From Andalucia godoyi (lineage: Eukaryota > Discoba > Jakobea > Jakobida > Andaluciidae), in contig VRVR01000048.1 in the NCBI GenBank assembly GCA_009859145.1, positions 62,001-126,000 of the forward strand: 64,000 nucleotides of DNA, read 5' to 3'. The notes under the pieces are model-generated. The model worked only from the letters and a program-made list of their open reading frames with translations. It was not told the DNA's origin and did no database searches. The position numbers and the translations under genes are program-made. The number at the start of each line of letters is the position of its first letter. The first letter of the stretch is position 1. Below are positions 8,786-16,898 of the stretch, piece by piece.

Positions 8786-11179
8786 ATGTCTTCGAATGTG
8801 GATGTTCCGTTTTCGTCCGTTCTAACGATCGTAAACAGGCTGTCGGATGTTTTTCAGTCGCTGTCGCTGTTTGAGTCGATTGATCTTCCTCAGATTGCGG
8901 TGGTTGGATCGCAGTCGTCGGGCAAATCCTCCGTGCTGGAGTCGCTTGTGGGAAAGGGTTTTCTTCCGCGGGGCTCGGGCATTGTGACACGCCGACCGAC
9001 TGTACTGCAGCTGATTCACGAGCCGCCGGGTACGGCAGCTGCGACCGCTCCAGTCGAGTATGCCGAGTTTGTGCATCTGCCGAACCAGCGCTTTACAGAT
9101 TGGGATGCAGTGCGGATAGAGATTGAGCGAGAAACTGCGCGTGTTGCAGGATCTGGAAAGGGTGTGTCTCCGTCCCCGATCACGCTGCGAATCCACTCTC
9201 CGTATGTGCTCAACCTCACGCTTGTCGATCTGCCGGGACTCATCAAGATTCCCGTCGGCGACCAGCCGCAAAACATCGAGTCGATCGTGCGAGACCTGGT
9301 GCTCAAGTTCATTGCGCGCCCGTCCACCATCATCCTGGCTGTCACGCCAGCCAATATGGATCTTGCCAACTCGGACGCGATCCAAATCGCGCGGCAAGTG
9401 GACCCCGAAGGCACGCGCACCCTCGGCGTGCTCACGAAACTTGACCTCATGGACAAGGGCACCGATGCAGCGGACATCCTCCGAAACAACCTCTTGCCTC
9501 TCCGACTTGGGTACGTCGGAGTAGTCTGCAGATCACAGGCGGACCTCGATGCAAAGACTCCGTTGGCTGTTTCCCGTGCTCGAGAAAACAGCTTCTTTGC
9601 CAACCATCCAGCTTACCAGGACCTTTATCTCCAGCAGCAACAGCTGCAGACGGCCAGTTCTTCGCAGTTTGTCGATTCGGCAGCAGCTGGCTGGTTGGGA
9701 ACAGAAGTGCTGGGTAAGAGATTGCAGACCTTGCTGATGGGACACATTCGACAGCACTTGCCGGGGGTCAAGCAGCGGCTGCAGACGATGCTCACGACTG
9801 CACAGAAGCAGCTGTCTGTGCTGGGATCCTCGCCGTTGGATGCGGTTGCCGTTAGTGCAAGCGCAGGCGGCGCTGGCGCTGGCGCTGGGGCATACGGGCC
9901 CGTGGTGTTGGATGCGATGACGCGGTTCGCAACGCTGGTGCGCGAAACGATAGAGGGCCGATTGGCGTCGAGCGATGCAACGAACTCGCGGCTGACGGGC
10001 GGTGCGCGAATCTCGCACTTGTTCCACGGGGTGTTTGCGCCGTGTTTGCTGGCACTCGATCCGCTCGATAGCTTGACTGCGACCGAGGTGCGTGCGGTAG
10101 TCCGGAATGCAAAGGGAGCACGCTCGACGGTGTTTGTGCCCGAGTCGGCATTTGAGATTCTCATTCGCCAACAGATTGCAAGGCTCGAAAGGCCTGCACA
10201 GCAGTGCGTTGATCTTGTGCTGGATGAGCTCGCGGCAATGTGCGAACACTGCGAAGGAATCGCGGGTGTCGCTCGGTTCCCCGCTCTTCGCCAAAAGATT
10301 CGAGGCGCGGCTGCCGAGGTCCTTCGAGATCGAGCTGTTCCGTGCCGGGCACATGTTGCAAGCTTGGTTCAGTGCGAGTGGGCATATATCAACACTGCCC
10401 ACCCGGACTTTTCCATCGAAAACATGCCAATGCAGATCGCTCAACAGCAGACCAACCAGAATATTTCGCAGCTCGGCTTTGTCCCGCCCCCCGTTCCCGT
10501 TCCCGTCCACCATCTCCATCACCAGCAGCAGCAGCAACAACTGCAACAACTGCAACAACTGCAGTCTCTGCAACCACAGCAACCCCAGCAATCTCTTCCA
10601 CTGCAACAGCAACAGCAGAGTGCATCGCAGGCTCCATCGACAAATTCGGCGTCGCAGCAACAGGAGTCGCTTTTAGATCGGTTCTTTGGAAAAAAGACTG
10701 TGCCCACTACCACAACGAGTGCATCCCGCACCCATTCTCACGCGCATTCTCAGTCTTCGCAGTCTAGTCATCCACAATCCCAACAGCAACAACAGCATAG
10801 TCAAAATATGCTGCAATCGCCGATGCTCTCGCATGATGAATTTGAAAGAGCGGTGCTGGATGCATCCGAGGATCCGTGGACGTCGCAGGAGCGCGCAGAA
10901 GTGTCGCTGATCCGAAGCATGATGTCCTCGTACTTTGCAATTGTGAGGAAGAACATCATGGACTCCGTCCCAAAGGCCATCATGCATTTCCTCGTTAACC
11001 ACATCCGCGATAACCTGCAGACTGAACTTGTCGCAAGAGTCTATCGAGAACAGGACTTTCCGGAACTGTTGCGAGAAGCTCCTGATGTCGAAGAGCGCAG
11101 GTCAAGAGCGCATCGAACTGTCATTGCATGCCAAAAAGGACTGCAGCTCATCAACGAGGTCCGTGATTCGAGATTCTAA
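8786..11179 (+). CDS. dynamin-related GTPase (DRP1/Vps1 class)
   Basis: Predicted 797-residue membrane-scission GTPase. The ATG at 8786 is preferred: 40 upstream codons of open frame are Lys/Arg-rich UTR-like sequence and lack an ATG. The GTPase domain shows G1 GSQSSGKSS at residues 41-49, the switch I Thr in GIVTRRP, G3 DLPG, and G4 TKLD. Middle/stalk segments follow. In place of a PH domain there is a long Gln/Ser/Pro-rich linker (encoded about 10490-10800, with CAA/CAG runs), then a C-terminal GTPase effector domain. Absence of PH and proline-rich tail points to the Drp1/Vps1/Dnm1 group acting in mitochondrial, peroxisomal or vacuolar fission. A CAATAAAA polyadenylation-like signal lies at about 11210. 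Confidence 0.95.
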   Translation: MSSNVDVPFSSVLTIVNRLSDVFQSLSLFESIDLPQIAVVGSQSSGKSSVLESLVGKGFLPRGSGIVTRRPTVLQLIHEPPGTAAATAPVEYAEFVHLPNQRFTDWDAVRIEIERETARVAGSGKGVSPSPITLRIHSPYVLNLTLVDLPGLIKIPVGDQPQNIESIVRDLVLKFIARPSTIILAVTPANMDLANSDAIQIARQVDPEGTRTLGVLTKLDLMDKGTDAADILRNNLLPLRLGYVGVVCRSQADLDAKTPLAVSRARENSFFANHPAYQDLYLQQQQLQTASSSQFVDSAAAGWLGTEVLGKRLQTLLMGHIRQHLPGVKQRLQTMLTTAQKQLSVLGSSPLDAVAVSASAGGAGAGAGAYGPVVLDAMTRFATLVRETIEGRLASSDATNSRLTGGARISHLFHGVFAPCLLALDPLDSLTATEVRAVVRNAKGARSTVFVPESAFEILIRQQIARLERPAQQCVDLVLDELAAMCEHCEGIAGVARFPALRQKIRGAAAEVLRDRAVPCRAHVASLVQCEWAYINTAHPDFSIENMPMQIAQQQTNQNISQLGFVPPPVPVPVHHLHHQQQQQQLQQLQQLQSLQPQQPQQSLPLQQQQQSASQAPSTNSASQQQESLLDRFFGKKTVPTTTTSASRTHSHAHSQSSQSSHPQSQQQQQHSQNMLQSPMLSHDEFERAVLDASEDPWTSQERAEVSLIRSMMSSYFAIVRKNIMDSVPKAIMHFLVNHIRDNLQTELVARVYREQDFPELLREAPDVEERRSRAHRTVIACQKGLQLINEVRDSRF

Positions 11180-11294
11180 ACCAAATTTTTAACAGATAGC
11201 AGAGGCTTGCAATAAAACAACAATGGAAAATAACAATTAAAACATGAAACGGGGGAAGAAAACATGAAATTCCGTATCCTTTAATGAATTGCAC

Positions 11295-11918
11295 TTAGAT
11301 TGCAGTTTGGAGTTGTTTCTTTTCGATCTCAAGGCGGTCCTTCCATTTTCTTCGTTCCTCTTCAATCATCGAATCAAGCTCTCTTATTTTCCCTCCCAGA
11401 TCCGCATTTCGGCCCTGGCACTGCCTGACCTCGTCTGCTGTTGCCTGCAATGACGCCTCCAGCTTGCGGAAGGTTTCTTCGCGTGCCTTGAGAATCTGGC
11501 GAAACTGGACCTCGTGCTGCGCAAACGTGTCCGAGACGCCCGTAGCCGTGAGAGACGATGTCACCGAGCGCTGTGAAACCGCCGAAGCAGAAGTCGGAAC
11601 CGGAGTCCGATACTGATACGGCGCAGATGATGCTGCGGTCGTAGGCGGACCGCCCGCCGCAACAGACGACGACTGCGACTTGCGAGGAGACCCGCTGGAC
11701 GCCACAAGGTACGGCTTGGCTTCTTGCGGAGAAAGCTCCTCGACGTACTCGTACGGAATATACCCTTTGATCTCGGGCTTTGTAAACTTGGACACGTGGA
11801 TCCACATGTCTTGCGGACTCTGCTGCGCAACCACTATCTCGCCCGCCGTCACCGTAATCTCCACATCGGAATCTGCTGTAAATCCGTAGTTCACTCGATA
11901 CACTTTCGGATACGACAT
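11295..11918 (-). CDS. SH3-domain and coiled-coil protein
   Basis: This 207-residue protein begins MSYPKVYRVNYGF; the six codons before this ATG start with GTG and are excluded. Residues about 5-65 look like a variant SH3 fold (VNYGFTADSDVEITVTAGE, then DMWIHVSKF and KGYIPYEYVEEL, with the ALYDY-like start, the conserved Trp and the GxxPxxYVE end). A Ser/Thr/Ala/Pro linker follows, then a C-terminal coiled coil of about 80 residues (FRQILKAREETFRKLEASLQ). It is probably an adaptor linking a proline-rich partner to a dimeric scaffold; the partner is unknown. It is convergent with dynamin, 115 bp between stops. Confidence 0.75.
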   Translation of the reverse strand: MSYPKVYRVNYGFTADSDVEITVTAGEIVVAQQSPQDMWIHVSKFTKPEIKGYIPYEYVEELSPQEAKPYLVASSGSPRKSQSSSVAAGGPPTTAASSAPYQYRTPVPTSASAVSQRSVTSSLTATGVSDTFAQHEVQFRQILKAREETFRKLEASLQATADEVRQCQGRNADLGGKIRELDSMIEEERRKWKDRLEIEKKQLQTAI

Positions 11919-12383
11919 CCTCACCACCACTGCCACTGCTCCTTAGTTTTTTATGAAAAAAACCCGCTGCTGCTGCTCTCTTATTTTCTAATCAGCGCAC
12001 TCACAAAGTCGTATTCACAAGAAGACAAAAGATGCCGAGGAGAAAATAGACGATTAATGATTGGAAAATGAACATGATTTAGGATAACGGCTGACGAAAG
12101 GAAACACCAAAAAAAGGCCAGAAGAAGGCAGTTGCGCTTGGGGCGGAGAAGGAAAGAGCCGAAGCATCCAGCATCAAGCGCAGATCGGGGCAATTTCCCT
12201 GCTTTCGGAGAGCTGTTTGGAAGACCGTTAAAAACCTGAGCGCTTATTGATGGTGTTGTTTTTGCGAGTTATGGGTTCTGAGTTTTGTTTATTGTTTGAC
12301 TGCTTGTTTGACTGCTTGTTTTGACTGTTTGTAAATTGATTTTTGATTTTGGTGATTAAAGAATCAGCTTGGAAGCGACGAGA
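11919..12383. other. divergent promoter region, SH3 protein / Spc24-like gene
   Basis: 465 bp, AT-rich toward the Spc24-like start, with imperfect repeats of TGACTGCTTGTTT at 12297-12330. I see no gene. Confidence 0.5.
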
Positions 12384-13004
12384 ATGAGCGTGTTTGCAGA
12401 GACTGAGATTATCATGCAAGAGCTTGCAAACTTCATTAATTCTGATGAAGATGCAAAGCGGATTGAAGAGATTGGGACGTTTCATCGGAGAGTGTCGGCT
12501 ACGATCTTGTCGGAGCGATCTGAAATTCAGGGGATGTTGGAAGCTGCGCGGACGGAGCGCGACTCAGTTGCGAAGCTTGCGGTCCGAGATCCGAGCGTCG
12601 AGCCGTTTGAGCGAACTCTGAAGAATCTTGAAATGCAAAAGGCGTCATTCGAATCCGAAACGCGCATTGCAGAAGGAAAATTAAAGGCTGCACAGATGAA
12701 GCATGCCCAGATTGAAGAGGCGAAGGAGCAGCTCAAGAAGCGAGAAGAGGATGTTGTTGCTGCGTCGAAATTCGAAAAGGACGGGGTGGCGCATTCACTT
12801 GGATTGCTCGACAAGGTTGGGCTCATTCGGTGGAATTACTCGGTTCCAAAGGAAATCGTTGCTGGAAGAGTCCGCGCAAAGAATGGGTCCAGAGTCTCAG
12901 AGTTTAGCTTGGATGCAACCCGGATGTCAGAGGTTCTTCTCGCAGATCGGCTGTGGGACGAGGTCGAAAAGCTCAACCCTTGCATGGTCCTGTCCTCGGC
13001 TTGA
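12384..13004 (+). CDS. Spc24-like kinetochore protein
   Basis: 206-residue protein starting MSVFAETEII. A long coiled coil (residues about 60-130, LEMQKASFESETRIAEGKLK) is followed by a small globular C-terminal part: SLGLLDKVGLIRWNY, then EFSLDATRMSEVLLADRLWDEVE. The pattern of LY/LL-helix, I/L-R-W-(D/N)-Y strand, FxLD strand and a terminal LW helix is that of the Spc24/Spc25 globular domain of the Ndc80 complex; the LW ending favours Spc24. It would anchor Ndc80 to the inner kinetochore. Sequence conservation in this family is low, so the call rests on architecture plus these landmarks. Confidence 0.7.
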   Translation: MSVFAETEIIMQELANFINSDEDAKRIEEIGTFHRRVSATILSERSEIQGMLEAARTERDSVAKLAVRDPSVEPFERTLKNLEMQKASFESETRIAEGKLKAAQMKHAQIEEAKEQLKKREEDVVAASKFEKDGVAHSLGLLDKVGLIRWNYSVPKEIVAGRVRAKNGSRVSEFSLDATRMSEVLLADRLWDEVEKLNPCMVLSSA

Positions 13005-13107
13005 ACACTCCGACCGCGCACGCTCACACACACCCACTCACACACACTCTCTTACATACGTAGGCATGCTCTGTAAATAAAAATCCATTTTTAAAGATTT
13101 TTACGAG

Positions 13108-16100
13108 TCATCTTGCAATGCAATTCTGGAGAATTGTCGAGTCAGAGACAAAGTCAAGAACAATGGGGGTTGAGGACCATGCTGGATCAAACGCAGTTGA
13201 CGCACGCAGGACGTAGGAAAGGTAGGCGGTTTCTGGTGTGGAGAAGCGCACGAGGAACGTAGGCGGGGATGCAGATTGCTGGACAACAGTCTCAAATCCT
13301 GCCGCGCCGGAAAACAAGAACCGAAAGTCGCGGCAAGTTGCGTCCAACGGCACGTTTCGGACACGCAGCGTTCTTGTCGCTGAGGTCGCAACACCCGGTT
13401 TGGCCTGATGCAGTGTCTGGCGACAGCGCAGAGAGAGAAGCGACTTGGCAGAGTCCACAAAAGCAATCGTCCAGCCTTGCTGCTTCTCGTGAATATTTCG
13501 CAAGAAGAAAGCCTCCGAAGGCGGGGCAACTTCGCAAAAGGGCCAGTCTGCCTCTTCGTGGCGAATGGCTTCCGTCGTCGGCTCGAAATCCAGTTCAGGA
13601 AAGCGCAGCTTGGCCTCAGAGGCACTTCGGTATGTCCCAAAGTAAAATTGAGATCTAGAGAGAATAGCAGAAGAAGGAAAGAAAACAAAACGTCGGGCAT
13701 CAGAAAAAACGAAACTGCACACAGTGGCAAGAGAGGAAAGCAGGCGAAACACTTCGAATACATACCTAGAGCCGCCGAGATACCCTGGTACCATGGAACA
13801 GCAGTCCTCGATCACACTGAAACTAATCGCGTTGTTGCTATGATTGGTGGAAGAGGGTTTTAGAGAAAAAGTGAGAACCAATTGTGAAGAAATACCAAAT
13901 GGAAAGAAGAAGAAAAGAAGGGGAAAACATAAAACCAAGAACCACGGCGACATACACAGTATGAACAGGGCACGCATCCGCAAAGGAGCGAATGAAGCAC
14001 TGATTATTCTCTGTATAGTAGCGGCTGAGAAGCTCCAACTGCTCAGAAGACAGGCGCTGATCCGAACTCGACACGAACTCGAGATGCAATTTGGGGAACA
14101 GCATGGTTGCGTTATAGGCAGCTTGTACACTCCGAAATGAGAGGAAGGGTGGTCGGGCAAATGCAAACCCGGGGAAATTGTTAAGCATCCTTTCTGCCTC
14201 CGCAACAGAACAGCCGCGAAACGACACTTGCCACAAGTTCTTCCTTCTCCACTGTTCCAAAGTAGGCCATACTGAAGAAGAAGAGTTGGCAGAAGCAGCA
14301 GCAACCGGACCGGCAAATGCACGCTTTGCAGACCGCTCGGATTCTTCGAATTCCATGCTCGAATGACTTGCCGTCCGCTTGCGAAGTCCAGAAGCAGACG
14401 CTGGCACAGGCACGGGCACGGGCACAAGCAGAGGCACAGGCACAGGCACAGACGTCGGTGCTGCCCGCGGAGCAAGCTCGGGAACGGAAGCTACTTGTGC
14501 AATTGGTTCAGAAGTCTTGGTTGGTGGTCGAACAGGCCCGCCAGTCCGTGGGAGCGGATTCTCTAGGAACAATCGGACTTGCTCCTTTTCAGCAGGCGAA
14601 AACGCCCGTTCAGTTTCCGTTGCCCAACAGAATTCGACCAGAATGTTGCTAGCTATCGCGGAACATGCTGATTTCAGCGAGTCAAACTCGAATGCGGACA
14701 CTCGCAAGTTCTCTTCAAATCCAGGAACATCAAACTTGCCAATGAAGCCAGGTGCGGCGCGGGCCGCGCGGTACGCATCTTCAAAGCGCGCGCTCTTGGC
14801 ACGAATTGCTATTCGAAACCGGTTGACTGGTTCTCTGAAACCACACGCAGCGTCAAGCCAGTCGGTCAGTTTCTGAAGTCCTTCGACACCGATCTTCGGG
14901 ATCGTATGCGGAGAAAACTCCACCTTGACTGGACAGTTCATCAGCGCCAGAAACGCATGAACGACACTGTCAAACACAAAGTACGATGTCCTGGAACCCA
15001 ATTATTGCATTTAAAAAAAGCAGAAAAGCAGATGAGTAAAATGTCAGGTACATGCGAATACAGTGCAAAAAGAAAAAAGAAAAAGAAGGAAGGAAGAAAA
15101 AAGAAAAGTGAGAACGAGATTGGCAACGAGAACGAAAGTACATACGACTTGACGGACTTGAATCCTGGCATCACATGCATGAACGATACAAGATCGAAAG
15201 ACTCTTGTTTTCGAAAGGAGCATACTTCAGGATCCAACACATGATCAAACATTGGTGCGCTTGAAATGTCTGGCATAAATTCGGGCACGAACTGCTTTGG
15301 CGGAGGAGGCTGCTCGACGGTACGCTGTTCGACACAAGGCTTTGGCACTTCTGGCACCGGCTGGTCTTCAAACAGTGCCGAAACATTCGACTTTCGCAAC
15401 TCCTTCTCCTTCTCCTTCTCCTTCTCCTTCTCTATTTCTATTTCTATGTAGCGCGTCTTTCCAAAGCTTTCAGTCTTGAGAGGTTGCGAAGACTGCTTCT
15501 TGGCAGGCGATGGCACCGGGGCAGTAGACAGCACATCTGCCTCGTCGTCGTCTTCGTCCAGCAGTACTCTCTTCCTTTTTGCAAGCTGCGAAGCTGCGCT
15601 CTTTGCTGCTTCGGTTCCTGATTTACTCGCAGAGACCGCATTGCTGGACTTTCCTTCAGACTTCTCTTTGGAGCTGCTTCCTTCGCTCAATTCCTTGGGC
15701 TTTCGCATACCTGTCGCCTTCAATGGCTTTTCATCAGCATTGCGAGTGGCCAACTGCCCATCCGATCCATCAACCGACTTGCGAGACACGCTTCTATGCT
15801 CGACCGTTGTTCGCGACTCCTTGGCATCCTCGGGTTCTGCAGCCACCGCCTTGCCTGCATTCTTTCCACTCGCAAAACTCTTCGATGCCGCCCTCTCTTC
15901 GCTCTTCTTGCCCTCTCCGCCCTCTTCATTCCCCTCGCCCTCTCCCTCCTCCCCCTCCTCCTCCTCATCTTCATTGCCGTAAATCTGAAACGAGGCGTTC
16001 TTCAGCTCTTTCGCAAACACATTCTCATCGATAAACGACCTGCATTGCTGAGAAACCTGCAGCCTTTCATTGCGGAAGGTCGACACTGCAAACGCCAGTG

Positions 16101-16319
16101 ACTTTAGAGAATCAAACTGATACACTGTGGTTCGGTCTACAGGATCCTTTTGCGTCCGGACATACCCAGGAAGCTGAGCTATCCGCTCTTCAACCTCTGC
16201 CTTTTTGAATCCAGTGCTACCAAGGAGAACGAACACGTGAGCAAAATGCTGCAATATCACAAAAAGAAAAAAATGCATAATAACAAACAACGTCCTCGGA
16301 TGTATTGAGAAAAGGACGC

Positions 16320-16350
<31 letters not shown>

Positions 16351-16444
16351 AGACTGCTTACAATTTTGGAAAAAACGCAGAGTATGCGGGATTCGACGGT
16401 AGAGCTGCGGCAGCACTCACGTCAACTGAGCTTGAGCGACGCAT
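13108..16444 (-). CDS. five-exon gene with degenerate RRM-like repeats
   Basis: Deduced structure (minus strand): exons 16444-16362, 16216-15146, 14990-13956, 13816-13766, 13654-13108, encoding 928 residues. All joins keep frame and use GT/AG: donors GTAAGC then three GTATGT. The first join gives KFTGFKKAEVEERIAQLPGY and the third gives PVHTVVIEDCCS. The protein repeats a unit of about 100 residues with a hydrophobic first strand, a GF/PG turn and an F-x-SL/SV-x-x-A-x-A helix; the last unit (LRVRNVPLDATCRDFRFLF) is closest to an RNA-recognition motif. Between units lie acidic (EDEEEEGEEGEG) and Lys/Glu-rich stretches. RNA binding is inferred; aromatic RNP residues are mostly lost. A paralogue appears at 24449-25162. 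A 5'-UTR intron (16617-16534) would place the first exon in repeat copy 2. Confidence 0.75.
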
Positions 16445-16898
16445 ACCATCCAGTCACACCACAAGAGGCTTCCAACAACCGAAGGATCAAAGTAAATACT
16501 CAGCAATGAAAAAAGGAGCTGATAACTAAATAACTGAAATGAAACCAAAAGGGAAAAAACACGGTCGCCCAGCTTTGCGTATCAATGTTGAACATGAAAG
16601 CAATACGATTGTCTTACCGTAGTCAAGTCCAGCATTTCTTCATTCCTCACTTTTTCTTCTGTTCTGTTTATTTGTGTTTATTATAATCGAACCCTCAAGC
16701 AGCACCTTTCGTCAAAGACATCGACAAAACATCCCATGGCTCCAAAGAGAGGGATCTTCCCGACAAACTCAAACCGGCCATCCCCGCTCGAAGAGCATAA
16801 CGACAGCAACAACAAAAACAAAAAATGATAATTAAAAAAAAAAACAATTAACTGTCTCTAAAAACTAAACTCCAGAGATTGGCAACTTGCGCCGATGA
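16445..16898. other. intergenic region holding repeat copy 2
   Basis: 454 bp between the start of the RRM-like gene and the stop of the MEKK-type kinase, both on the minus strand. It contains repeat copy 2 and, next to the RRM-like start, a candidate acceptor TTTCATTTCAG ending at 16534. Bases 16788-16850 are A-rich with no visible gene. Confidence 0.6.
16560..16779. repeat. dispersed repeat copy 2 (inverted relative to copy 1)
   Basis: 220 bp that match 4210-4429 reverse-complemented, equal in length and with one mismatch by eye (A/G in GATAC[A/G]CAAAG). The splice donor (GTAAGA, minus strand, starting 16617) points toward the downstream RRM-like gene, exactly as in copy 1 toward its gene. 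The MAPKRG ORF starts at 16737 on the plus strand and is truncated where the repeat stops at 16779. Confidence 0.9.

Noticed and set aside
9533-10660. 375-codon minus-strand ORF, Leu/Cys-rich
   Set aside because: Shadow of the dynamin gene; Leu runs come from the CAG/CAA repeats.
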